NCBI RefSeq assembly: GCF_019575955.1
Contig: NZ_CP080575.1
Location: 2,170,001 to 2,234,000, forward strand
Direction of reading: 5' to 3'
DNA: 64,000 nt
Source of the DNA: Nesterenkonia pannonica
GTDB taxonomy: Bacteria; Actinomycetota; Actinomycetes; Actinomycetales; Micrococcaceae
Numbering within the stretch: the stretch's first letter is position 1; each line of letters begins with the position of its first letter. The notes below the pieces were generated by a model. The model did not search any database and was not told where the DNA came from. It worked only from the letters and a program-made list of their open reading frames with translations. Of the stretch, positions 41,925-52,412 are shown piece after piece. The position numbers were made by a program, and so were the translations under genes.

Positions 41925-44765
41925 TCAGTTGGCGAATGCCTCAGGCGGCGGGCACGCGCACACCAGATTGCGGTCTCCGTGAGCGTTGTCGATCCGGCCC
42001 ACAGGTGGGAAGTACTTGTCCTGGCGAAGATCTGCCACCGGGAACGCCGCCTCTTCCCGCGTGTAGGCCCTCTCCCATTCGTCCGACACCAGCACGTCGG
42101 CCGGGTGGGGAGCGTTCCGAAGCGGGGAATCCTCGGCGGAGAGCTCCTCGTCGATGACGGCCTGAATCTCCGCGCGAATAGTGATCATCGCTTCGATGAA
42201 CCGGTTGATCTCCTCCAGATCCTCCGACTCAGTGGGTTCGACCATCAGGGTGCTTACCACGGGGAACGCGAGCGTGGGCGCGTGGAATCCGTAGTCGATG
42301 AGCCGTTTGCAGACATCCTCGGCGGTGATGCCCGAATCCTTGGTGAGCTGGCGAAGATCCAGCACGCATTCGTGGGCCACCAGCCCCAGCTCCATCCCTT
42401 CGGGCGCCACCCGGAGTAGAGGGTCGGGTAGTGCTCTGCCAGCCGCGCCGAGACATAGTTGGCGCTCAGCAGCGCCTGCTGCGTGGCGCCCCGAAGGCCG
42501 TCAGCGCCCATCAGGGCGATGTAGGCCCAGCTGATCGGCAGCACGCCCGCGGATCCGTACGGCGAGGCTGTCAGCGGCGCGCCGGTGCGCAGCGTTCCCG
42601 CCGCGTCGTACTCCCCGGTGCCCACCGCAGTGGAGGGGAGGTATCTGCGCAGGTGGTCCGCGACGGCAACCGGCCCCACGCCGGGCCCACCTCCCCGTGG
42701 GGGATGCAGAAGGTCTTGTGCAGGTTGAGGTGGCTGACATCTCCGCCGAAGGATCCGGGCTTGGCCAGGCCGACCAGAGCGTTGAGGTTCGCACCGTCGA
42801 TGTAGACCTGCCCGCCGCGGCGTGGACCTTCGAGCACACCTCGCCGACCTCAGCTTCGAACACGCCGTGGGTGGACGGGTAGGTGATCATGATGGCTGCG
42901 ATGCGGCCCTCATTGGCTTCGAGCTTCGCATCCAGGTCCGCGAGGTCGATCGTGCCGTCCTCAGCGGAGGCGACCACTGCCACCTCAAGGCCCGCCAACA
43001 CTGCAGACGCAGCATTCGTGCCGTGGGCGGAGGCGGGGATCAGGCAGATGCTCCGGTCCGCATCGCCGTTGGCCAGGTGATACTGGCGGATCGCATAGAG
43101 CCCCGCATACTCTCCCTGCGACCCAGCATTGGGCTGCACGGACACCTCTGCGTAGCCGGTGATCTCGGCCAGCTTCGACTCCAGATCAGCGATCAGCGCC
43201 CGCCAGCCCTCCGTCTGGTCGTGCGGCGCGTAGGGGTGAATATCGGCGAACTCGGGCCAGCTGATCGCTGCCATCTCCACAGCAGCGTTGAGCTTCATGG
43301 TGCACGAGCCCAAAGGGATCATCGTGCGGTCCAGGGCAAGATCGCGGTCGGCGAGCCGACGCAGGTAACGCATCATCTGGGTCTCGGTGCGCACCGTGTG
43401 GAAGATCGGGTGCGTCATGTAGTCGCTGGTGCGCACCAGGTCGTCGCCGAATGCGTAGTCACCCTCGATCATCACCTCGTCGAACAGCTGGGCTGCAGCG
43501 CTGGGCTTGGCCACCAGTCCGAGGCCGTACGCGAGCAGGTAGAGGTCCCGGGTTGTGGTGGCCTCGTCGACGCTGATGCTCACGACCGAATCGCCTGCGC
43601 GGCGTATGTTGATGCCGAGGTCGGCGGTGCGTGCCACCAGGCGCTCGGCCTCTGCCGGGTCCGCGGTGCGGAACTGAACGGTGTCGAAGAAGGAGTCGCT
43701 GACCAGCTCGCGGCCCGAGTCGGCGAGCGCCTCGGCAACGGCGCGCGCCTGCACGTGAATCCGCTCGGCGATCTCCTTGAGCCCGTCGGGGCCGTGGTAC
43801 ACCCCGTACATGGCGGCGGCGACGGCCAGCAGCGCCTGAGCAGTGCAGATGTTGGAGGTGGCCTTCTGCCGGCGGATGTGCTGCTCGCGGGTCTGCAGGG
43901 CAAGCCTGTAGGCGGGCCGGTCCTCAGCGTCTACGGAGACGCCGACCAGTCGGCCGGGAAGCTGCCGCTGGAGTCCTTCCCGCACCGCGATGAAGGCTGC
44001 GTGGGGCCCGCCGAAGAACAGGGGCACGCCGAAGCGCTGCGCGGAGCCCACGGCGATGTCCGCTCCCTGCTCGCCTGGCGGGGTGATCAGGTGCAGGCCA
44101 GAAGGTCCGCGGCGACGGCGACGAGAGCGCCTCGCTCCTTGGCCTCGGCGATGAGTGCGCTGCGGTCTGCCACGCGCCCGGAGGAGCTCGGCTGCTGCAG
44201 GACGATGCCGCAGATATCGCCAGCGGGCAGGCCCTCCGCTGCGAGGTCGGCGAAGATCAGCTCAATGCCAACGGCTTCGGCCCGTCCTGCGATCACTGCC
44301 CGGGTCTGGGGAAGATGTCGGAATCGATCACCACGGGCGCGTCTGCGTGCTTCTTGTTGCTGCGACGCATGAGCAGGATGGCTTCGGCGACGGCCGAGGA
44401 TTCGTCCAGCAGGGAGGCGTTGGCGATGTCGAGGCCCGTGAGGTCCGAGACCATCGTCTGGAAGTTCAGCAGTGCTTCGAGCCGCCCCTGGCTGATCTCC
44501 GGCTGGTAGGGGTGTAGGCGGTGTACCAGGCGGGGTTCTCGAGGACGTTGCGCATGATCACCGACGGCGTATGCGTGCCGTAGAAGCCCTGGCCGATCAT
44601 GTTCGACTTCAGATGGTTCTTGGAGGCGTAGGCGCGCAGCTGCTTCAGGACCTGGTGCTCCTGCACCGCTGCCGAGAGGCTCAGCGGCCCATCTTGGCGG
44701 ATGTCCGCGGGCACGGCTGCGTCAACCAGCTCGTCGAGCGACTCGAAGCCGATGGTCTCGAGCAT
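41925..44765 (-). CDS. gcvP: glycine dehydrogenase (P protein), frameshifted
   Basis: PLP enzyme that decarboxylates glycine. Start [19 protein letters not shown]; then [61 protein letters not shown] sequence, [41 protein letters not shown], and the PLP lysine segment [12 protein letters not shown]. Breaks near 44510, 44310, 44100, 42820, 42700 and 42420. GCTTAC at 42252 (plus strand) turns the conserved [15 protein letters not shown] into [15 protein letters not shown]. It ends PPPEAFAN. About 946 residues. Confidence 0.93.
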
Positions 44766-44854
44766 GGTTCTTTCACCGTCGCGGGCGATGTGACGATCAG
44801 GAAATCCGGTCAGACGGGGGCCATTTGGTCGATTGTGCCACGTTCACGGCGCGT

Positions 44855-45799
44855 TCACCGGACCTCGGCCCGCTTCTGCTGCCTCGTCAGCCGGGTGTCG
44901 ATGATGACGAGGATCGCCACAATGATGAACCCGGCTGCGCCGAGAGCCAGGACGGCGCCGAGGTTGTCGGCCGGGCCCAGAAGCTCACGGCCAGCGGTCT
45001 GCCAGGGCCAGAGGGTCCGCAGTGCGCCTAGCATGACCCCGGCCAGAACCACCATGGTGAACGTGTGGTGGTGCATCAGAAGCCACCTGAGACCTTTGAC
45101 GATGCTGACCACACCCAGCACCATGCCGAGGGCGAAGACGCCTAAGTATCCGAGGTCGAAGTCTCGCGCGGCGGCCATGGTGGGCTCATACAGGCCGAAG
45201 GTCAGCAGCAGGAATGACCCCGACAGCCCGGGCAGCAGCAGAGCTGAGACCGCTACCGCTGCGGCGGGCAGAATGATCCACCAGGACGGTGACGCGCTGG
45301 TCGGAGGCAGGGACACCAGCACCCAGGTGACGACTGCGGCGGCGGCCCCGCCAGCCAGTGCTTGAGCGCCAGTCGGCTTACCATCCGCACGGGCACTGCG
45401 ATCGAGGCGAGCACCATGCCGAAGAATGCGGCACGCGTCAGCTCGGGGTAGGTCTCCACGGCGGGGCTGAGCAGCTGCACGGCGCCGAACAGACCCACGG
45501 GCATACCGATGAGCACAGGGATGATGACGCGCCAGTCGACGTCGCGCAGGTGCACGCCGGCGGCAGCCCGTCGAGTCGAGGCGGGGTCGTCGGGCCGCGG
45601 CCCGGTGATGAGGGCACGACCGGCCGAGACCACCAGTGAGGCGGATCGGATCAGCTGGTGATAGATGCCGACGACCAGGGCAACTGTTCCCCGGAGACCC
45701 CGGGACGGTCTCGACGATGCCGATGAGGGCCCCGCGCACCACGTTTCCGGGGAGGGAGGTTCGCCGCTCGGCGGCGGGCGCTGCTGATGCTTCGTTCAC
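44855..45799 (-). CDS. DUF368 family membrane protein, frameshifted
   Basis: Polytopic membrane protein of the DUF368 family, recently linked to undecaprenyl phosphate recycling in other bacteria. The corrected N-terminus has RGALIGIVETVPGVSGGTVAL, with two breaks near 45700. Later SASPSWWIILPAAAVAVSALLLPGLSGSFLLLTFGLYE is the second PGxSGS repeat, a family hallmark. GCTTAC at 45376 and a nearby base loss break the middle. The end LGAAGFIIVAILVIIDTRL is a last membrane segment. About 315 residues. Confidence 0.8.
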   Translation of the reverse strand: MNEASAAPAAERRTSLPGNVVRGALIGIVETVPGSPGNSCPGRRHLSPADPIRLTGGLGRSCPHHRAAARRPRLDSTGCRRRAPARRRLARHHPCAHRYARGSVRRRAAAQPRRGDLPRADACRILRHGARLDRSARADGKPTGAQALAGGAAAAVVTWVLVSLPPTSASPSWWIILPAAAVAVSALLLPGLSGSFLLLTFGLYEPTMAAARDFDLGYLGVFALGMVLGVVSIVKGLRWLLMHHHTFTMVVLAGVMLGALRTLWPWQTAGRELLGPADNLGAVLALGAAGFIIVAILVIIDTRLTRQQKRAEVR

Positions 45800-45859
45800 A
45801 GGTCACCACAGTACGCGGCCGCACTGCGCACGGGCGTCGCTGCGGCGTGATGTTCGTGA

Positions 45860-47306
45860 CTAGGCGAGCCGCAGGCTGAGCATGAGGAGCGCACGGGACT
45901 GACCGTCCTGGAGTCCGATTCCCAGGAGCTCCTCGATCTTGCGGATACGGTGAGCAAGGGTGTTCCGGTGGATGAACAGCTCATCGCACACCGCAGCCGT
46001 TGTGCCGCTGCTGCGGAGAAAGACTTCGAGCGTCTCGCGCAGCGGAGCGTGCTCGGCAGCAGCCAGCGGCGCCACCAGCCGGCGTGCCATGGACTCCGTG
46101 CCGGGATGCCGCAGAGCGTCCACCAACGCGTCGAAGCTCATCGGCGGAGCGCGGCGGACACCGGCGGCATCGGTGCTTGCGTCCACACACCGACGCATAT
46201 GCCTCAGGACGAGCCCCAGCTCTGCCGCGTTGACCACCGCATCGACCATTCCGCGGGCCGCCGGAGACCTGCCCATGGCCGTGCGCACCGAATCCTGCAA
46301 GCGAGCAGCCTCCAGCCCACGGCCCTGGACCAGCATCGTCGACATGTCCGCATCCTCCACGAATCGCATCGTCGGGTACTCGGCGGCCAGACGTGTCCGG
46401 ATGCGCCACGACAGTGTCCTCAGATATGTGATGGATCGTCCCGGCTCGGCCTGAAGCACCACGGCGCCGATCGGACGGTAGGGGTCAAGCTCAGCCTCCT
46501 GGGCCAGGGAGACCAGCTCCTCCGTTGCGATGCTGCTTCGGGCAAAGATCGCACCGACGAGTCTTCCCGCCCCGCGCGAATGCACCACGGCCGTGGACCC
46601 CAAGGCTGCCGCCAGGTGCATCGCAAGCACGGCCGTCACCGGCTGAATCAGCGGGCTCATCATCTGCGACGGCGTGGACACTTCGACCACAAGCCGGAAC
46701 GAGTCAGCATCCTCGGTGGGAAGCGTGAACTCAGTCCGCTGCAGCAGCGGGCCCGGTCCGCCTGCCCGAAGCAGCTCCGCCCCGTCCTGTCCTCCACACT
46801 GACCCGCTCCCCGCCGCCGCGGCGATCTGCTCCAGAAGATCCTGCAGCGTGCCGCCCCGAGCCACCAGCTCGGTGCACCTCTGCGCCAAGGCCGAACCGT
46901 CGCGGATCATCTCGTACCGCTCCGCGGAGACCGTGTCCTGGACTTCCCGGTGCACGAGGGGAAAGGGGACGTCTGACGGCACCACCAGCAGGGGCAGGCC
47001 ATAATGCGCGCAGGCCGCCTCCAGCCCTTGGGGAACCTGCTTATGCGCGGGACCGACCCCGAACACCAGCGCTGCCACCGGAACCTTCACCAGCCGCTCC
47101 ACGTAGGCGTCCCATATGCGAGGGTCGGTGACGTTCAGCGCCACCCCTGAGGTCAGCACCAGCGCACCCGACGTCAGGAACCCGGAGGGATCCATCGCCT
47201 CGGTGGGGACCGTCCAATCGATCGGCCGCTCCAAGGCGCCCTCCGGCCCGGAGACACGCACTTCGATATGGAACTCAGAGGTGCGCACGACGTCGGAAAC
47301 ACGCAT
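45860..47306 (-). CDS. PucR-family transcriptional regulator, one frameshift
   Basis: Regulator with an N-terminal PucR-type domain (RVSDVVRTSEFHIEVRVSG, SGFLTSGALVLTSGVAL, VPVAALVFGVGP) and a C-terminal helix-turn-helix (VCDELFIHRNTLAHRIRKIEEL). The frame breaks near 46730-46810. The middle domain includes ELDPYRPIGAVVLQAEPG and FVEDADMSTMLVQGRG. About 480 residues. It is divergent from the 5-oxoprolinase operon, so that operon is its probable target; the family commonly controls purine and amide catabolism. Confidence 0.82.
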
Positions 47307-47401
47307 GCAGCAACCGTAGTGCAACGTGCATCACACTCACGCAAAAGATGGTGCACCTCGCCTCATGACGCATTCATGTGCACCGCCATAGACTCAAGCA
47401 C

Positions 47402-48133
47402 ATGGCAGATCAGCACATTTTCATCAACTCCGATATGGGCGAAGGCCTGGGCCTGCACTCCTTCGGCAACGATGAGGCGCTCATGTCCGCCGTCGATGCC
47501 ATCAACCTGGCCTGCGGCTACCATGCCGGCGACCCGCACACCATGGCCCATACCGTCGCGCTCGCTGCGGAGCGAGGCCTGCGGATCGGAGCTCACCCCG
47601 GGCTCCAGGACCTGTCCGGCTTCGGGCGACGCCGCATGGCGCTGACCCCGACGAGGCTGCCGACCTGGTCCGGTACCAGACAGGAGCCCTGATGGGCTTT
47701 CTTCAGGCCCACGGCGCCGCTCTGAGCCACATCAAGCCCCACGGGGCCTTCTACGGAATGCTCTCCGGAGACGAAGAGCTGATGCGCAGCGTCGCGGATG
47801 TGAACCTTCAGTACGGCGTCCCATTCTTCGGCCTGGCTTAAGACAGCGCACCAAAGCGTCTGCGCGGAGAAGGGCGTCGAGTTCATCCCCGAGCTCTATG
47901 TGGACCTGAACTACTCCGCCGAAGGCACACTGATCATCCAGCGCAGGCCAGAGATGGCCGACCCGGAGGCGGTGAAGGACCGAGTGCGCCGGGCCCTCAC
48001 GGGTCAGCCGATCCTGTCGGTGGACGGCACCGAGGTGGCCATCGAATTCTCCAGCATCTGCGTCCACTCAGACGCGCCCAACTCCCCTGATGTTGCCGCC
48101 GCCGTGCGCAGCGTCCTCGATGAGCCCCGCTGA
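47402..48133 (+). CDS. pxpA: 5-oxoprolinase subunit A (LamB/YcsF family), frameshifted
   Basis: Part of the bacterial ATP-dependent 5-oxoprolinase PxpABC. Start MADQHIFINSDMGEGLGLHSF, then DAINLACGYHAGDPHTM, RGLRIGAHPGLQDLSGFGRR, LSHIKPHGAFYGML and EFIPELYVDLNYSAEGTL. The frame breaks near 47650. At 47837 GCTTAAG makes a stop after GLA, where AGTAHQ is needed (GCCGGC). The end is ICVHSDAPNSPDVAAAVRS. About 244 residues. First of five co-directional genes. Confidence 0.9.
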
Positions 48134-48184
48134 CCGGTCGAGCACCACCCACCCCCAGCAGCACCTACGAAAGGCACAACCACC

Positions 48185-48420
48185 ATGGCAGAGATCGTCT
48201 CCCCTCCCCGGCGTCTTCTACACGACGCCCGGACCGGACAAGCCCCTTCGTCAGCCCCGGCGACACGGTCGAGGCAGGACAGGCCGTGGGTCTGGTGGAG
48301 GTGATGAAGCAGTTCACCGAGATCAAGTCCGACGTCTCGGGAACGGTCGCATCGGTGGACTCCGAATCCGGGGCCACCGTGGTCCCCGGCACAGTGCTCG
48401 TCACCGTCGACGAGGGCTGA
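48185..48420 (+). CDS. biotin carboxyl carrier protein, short, frameshifted
   Basis: A 78-residue biotinyl domain protein. From ATG 48185: MAEIVSPLPGVFYTTP, FVSPGDTVEAGQAVGLVEVMKQF with the biotinylated lysine in EVMK, then a C-terminal VSGTVASVDSESGATVVPGT. One base is lost or gained near 48205 and another near 48245. It lacks the Pro/Ala-rich N-terminal arm of normal AccB, so it is a minimal carrier. It sits between pxpA and a biotin carboxylase gene and is likely dedicated to this operon. Confidence 0.8.
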
Positions 48421-48426
48421 AAGCCT

Positions 48427-49783
48427 GTGAAGAAGCTCCTGATCGCCAATCGCGGGGAGATCGCGGTGCGCATCATCCGCTCCGCGAAGACCCTCGGCAT
48501 CTCCACCGTGCAGGTCTGCAGCGAGGCCGATGCCGACTCGCTGTGCGCCCGCATGGCCGACGAGGTGGTCATCATCGGTCCGCCTCCCGCCCAGCAGAGC
48601 TACCTCGACCAGGCCGCCGTGCTGAAGGCAGCGCGGGACACGGGCGCGGACGTGATCCACCCCGGATACGGCTTCCTCTCTGAGAACGCCGACTTCGCTC
48701 AGGCTGCTGCCGACTCCGGGCTGATCTGGGTCGGCCCAGCAGCCAGCATCATCCGCACCATGGGGAACAAAGTCGCCGCACGCGCTCAGGCGGCCAAGGC
48801 GGGGGTTCCCACCCTGGCCGGATCCGACGGTCCCCTGGACGTGGAAGCGGACCCGCTCGCCCGGGCGGAGGAGATCGGATTCCCCTGATGATCAAAGCGT
48901 CCGCAGGCGGCGGCGGCCGGGGATCCGACTGGTGGAGGAGGCCGGCGACTTCCTCTCCGCCCTCGATGTCACCCGCGCGGAGGCCCGTGCGGGCTTCGGC
49001 GACGACACCGTCTACCTCGAGAGGTTCGTCAGGCAGGCTCGTCACGTTGAGGTGCAGATCCTCGCCGACGGCGAGCGCGCCGTCCACCTGGGAGACCGTG
49101 ACTGCTCCATGCAGCGCCGCTCGCAGAAGGTTCTGGAGGAGGCTCCCGCGCCGCACCTGCCCGACCACGTCCGTCAGACCATCGCGGAGACCTCAGTGGC
49201 ACTGGCTGAGCAGTGCGGGTACTCCAGCGCCGGGACCGTTGAGTTCCTCTATGACCCGCAGCGTGAGGAGGCGGCGTTCATCGAGATGAACACCCGCCTC
49301 CAAGTGGAGCACCCCGTGACCGAGGAGATCACCGGCATCGACATCGTCGCCCAGCAGCTGATGATCGCCTCCGGAGAGCCGCTGAGCATGGTTCAGAGCG
49401 ACGTCGCCCTCACCGGCCACGCCTTCGAGGTGCGCATCAACGCTGAGGACCCCTCCAACGGCTTCTTCCCCAGCCCCGGTGAGATCTCCGCCCTGAAGTG
49501 GCCCGCGGGCGAGACCATCCGCGTGGACACCGGCGTGGAGGAGGGTGACATGGTGGCACCCTTCTACGACTCGATGGTGGCCAAGCTGATCGTCTCCGGC
49601 GCCGACCGTGACAAGGCACTCTCGCGTCTGTCCCAAGCCCTGGATGAGACCGAGATCGGCGGCATCACCACCACGCTGGACATGCACAGGCTGCTGGCCT
49701 CCCATCAGGCCCTATCGGAGGCCGCCCACCACACCAAGTTCATCGAGAACTCCGGTCTTCTCAACGAATTGGAGAAAGCATGA
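48427..49783 (+). CDS. accC: biotin carboxylase, frameshifted
   Basis: ATP-grasp enzyme that carboxylates biotin on a carrier protein. From GTG 48427: KKLLIANRGEIAVRIIRSAK, DVIHPGYGFLSENADFAQA, ASIIRTMGNKVAARAQA, the glycine-rich loop LMIKASAGGGGRGIR (broken near 48885 and 48923), FVRQARHVEVQILAD, RDCSMQRRSQKVLEEAP, FIEMNTRLQVEHPVTE and GHAFEVRINAEDP. About 453 residues. The stop overlaps the next start (ATGA). Its position inside a pxp operon suggests a dedicated function rather than fatty acid synthesis. Confidence 0.9.
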
Positions 49784-50677
49784 GCGCACCAACCATCCCC
49801 GAGAACGCCCGCTACACCTTCGGAGGCGACGAGTTCCTCTTCGTGGAGATCGACGCGGCCATGAGCCTGGCTGCCAACACTCGGGCTATGACCATCGCCC
49901 AGGGTCTGCGGTCCATGGACCTGGCAGGCCTGATCGAAATCTGCCCGGCCAACGCCTCCCTGCTGCTGCGGGTCGACCCGGACATCTTGGACCCTCGAGA
50001 CCTCAGGACTGAGGTGCAGAAGCTTGAGGAGCAGTCGAAGGCAGCGTCATCCGTGGTGCTCCAGACCCGCATCGTCGAGGTCCCCGTCTGGTACGAGGAC
50101 CCCTACACCGACGAGACCGTCTGGAAGTACCGGGAGGGCTACCACCAGGAGCCCACCATGAGCGACCTCGACTACGCGGCCAAGGTCAACGGGCTCACCG
50201 ACAAGCACGAGTTCATCCGCCGCCATCACTCCTCCCCTGGCTGGTCACCATGGTCGGGTTCGTGGCCGGGCTGCCGTTCATGTTCCAGCTCACCGACCAG
50301 GAGAAGCAGATGGAGGTGCCCAAGTACCTCAGCCCGAGGCCCTCCGGCACCCCGGGCTGACCGTGGGGCACGGCGGCGCCTTCAGCGTCATATACTCCGT
50401 GCCCGGAGCGCATGGCTACCAGATGTTCGGCCTCGCAGCGGGACCCATCTACGACCCCCAGCAGAGGGGCGAGGACTTCGGAGAATCCATGATCTACTTC
50501 CGGCCCGGTGACATCGTGAAGTTCACGCCGGTCACCGAGGAGGAGTACCGGACCATGCAGAAGCAGGTGGCTGCCGGCACCTTCGCCTACCGCACCCTTC
50601 CTGTCGAGTTCGACGCCGAGGCGTCCCAGGCCGACCCCGAAGGCTACAACCAGCGACTCTTGGAGACCCTCGCATGA
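49780..50677 (+). CDS. pxpB: 5-oxoprolinase subunit B (KipI-like), one frameshift
   Basis: Start SAPTIPENARYTFGGDEFLFVE, unusually long at the N-terminus for KipI. Then SLAANTRAMTIAQGL, VPVWYEDPYTDE, DLDYAAKVNGLTDKHEF and, after breaks near 50235 and 50330, LVTMVGFVAGLPFMFQL, VPKYLSPRPSGTPG, FSVIYSVPGAHGYQMFG and YFRPGDIVKFTPVTEEEY. The GFxxGxPY-like and PxxxPSG signatures belong to the allophanate hydrolase subunit 1 family. About 298 residues. Overlaps both neighbours by ATGA. Confidence 0.85.
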
Positions 50678-51641
50678 GCATCGAGATCACCCAGCCCGGC
50701 CTGGCCACCTCCGTTCAGGACCGCGGCCGCTTCGGCTACTACCACCTCGGCCTGCCGCAGGGCGGCGCACTGGACCAATACTCCTACGAGCTTGCCAACG
50801 CCCTCGTCGGCAACACCGAAGGCGAGGCGGCCCTGGAGTGCACCTACATGGGGTCGGCCATGACCGCCTCAGAGTAAGCAGTGATTGCAGTCACCGGCGC
50901 GCCTGTGCAGGTGCTGATCAACGGCGAGTCCCGGCCGCAGTGGAGCAGACTCCGCCTCGAGGCCGGCGACGAGCTCAGCTTCGGCATCATTGAGGGCGGC
51001 ACACGCTTCTACATTGCCTTTTCCGGCGGCGTCGATGTGCCTGTGGTGATGGGAAGCCGCTCCACCTACGCCCTCGGCACCCTCGGCGGGTTCCAGGGCC
51101 GAAAGCTCGAGGTAGGCGACGTCATACCCATCGGAGCGCCTCAGACCGTCCCGCAGGGCAGCACCATTGCTGAAGAGCACCGGCCGAACTTCAGCACCAG
51201 CCAGCAGGTTCGCATCGTTCTGGGCCTCTACGACCACAGCCTCACCGAACAGGGACTGAGGAACCTGACCGAGGAGGAATGGACACTGACGCCGGTGGCC
51301 GACCGGATGGGGCTGCGCTATGACGGGCCCGGTGTGGAATGGATGCAGAAGAAACAGCCCTTCGGCGCAGGCTCCGATCCGTCCAACATCGTCGACGCCA
51401 CTATGCAATGGGCTCCATTCAGATCCCGGGAGGGACTCAGCCGATCATCCTGCACCGAGACGCCGTCTCCGGAGGCGGGTTCGGGATGGTGGCCACTGTC
51501 ATCAGCGCCGATATGGACAAGGTCGCACGGGCCGCTCCCGGCACGGCGACCCGATTCGAACCCGTGGACATGGACGAGGCGCTCGCCGCCCGGCGTGAGC
51601 GCCGAGCTGCCCTCGAGGCGGCTGCTGCTTCCCTGAGCTGA
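50674..51641 (+). CDS. pxpC: 5-oxoprolinase subunit C (KipA-like), false stop and frameshift
   Basis: Carboxyltransferase-like cyclophilin-fold subunit. Start SIEITQPGLATSVQDRGRFG, then LGLPQGGALDQYSYELANALVGN. An in-frame TAA at 50877 (GAGTAAGCA) stands where GAGCCGGCA (EPAVIAVTGA) is expected. Then FSGGVDVPVVMGSRSTY, LTEEEWTLTPVADRMGLRYDG and, after a break near 51400, GSIQIPGGTQPIILHRDA and SGGGFGMVATVIS. GTAGGC at 51111 gives LEVGD for LEAGD. About 322 residues. Confidence 0.87.
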
Positions 51642-51703
51642 CTGCAGGGAGCGGAGTCACAGGAGGCGGAACGGCGATCCGAGATGCACCGTTCCGCCTC
51701 TCC

Positions 51704-52404
51704 TCACCCGCGCATAGGCTCCGAAGACCGGCTCCCGGTATGCATGGCTAGGCCCCGGCCTACCAGACGCCTGAGCAGATCTCCGTTCCGTTCGCCGGTC
51801 TGCGGATCGACGTCGATCACCGCGCAGCGAGGCACCGCTCCGCCGAGGGTGACTGTGGCTGACCCGAGCTGCGCAGTGCGCCCGCACCAGCCCTCCTCGG
51901 CCCACGGCACGTCGGTGCGCAGGTGCACCGCAGAGCGAAACCGCCGGTGGTCGGCGTCGCTTCCCAGCTCCGCCAGGGACGCAGAGGCCGTGATGGTGAT
52001 GTGATCCCCATAGACCACGTCGCCGCGCTGGGCTCGCGCGAACAGAACCGGCCTGCCCAGAAATGCGGAGAAGAGCTCGCTGAGCTCATCGCTCAGCAGC
52101 TCCACCCGGATGCGGCGCCCCAGTACTCGACGTCCAGGAACCCACGGGGCTCTGCCGCACCCATGGTGAGAGCCGACTGACCGGGCAGCTGCACGCGCAG
52201 TCCCTCCGGGAGCCGCGACACGTCTGCCCCCACCAATTCGGGGTGCTGCACCGTGCGGATCACGCCTCGACGCTCAGGGTCGACCAAGCAGAACTCACGA
52301 TCCCCGACCGGTCCGTACCGATCCAGGCTCAGCGACGGAACGGCCAGATGACGCGTTCCCTTCATGGGCGACAGCCCCAAGCTCACCACGTCCATGAAGT
52401 GCAT
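51704..52404 (-). CDS. MOSC domain protein, one frameshift
   Basis: Molybdenum cofactor sulfurase C-terminal-type domain. From ATG 52404: FMDVVSLGLSPMKGTRHLAV, DRYGPVGDREFCLVDPERRGV, then after a break near 52110 ELFSAFLGRPVLFARAQRGD, HLRTDVPWAEEGWCGRTAQLGS and a C-terminal GAVPRCAVIDVDPQTGERNG with the conserved Cys. About 233 residues. Near MocA- and XdhC-like genes, so a role in molybdenum enzyme chemistry is plausible. Confidence 0.78.
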
Positions 52405-52412
52405 TGTCCCCT

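Noticed and set aside
44766..44854. Glycine riboswitch upstream of gcvP
   Set aside because: The 89 bases between gcvP and the DUF368 gene are too short and lack the conserved glycine aptamer cores.
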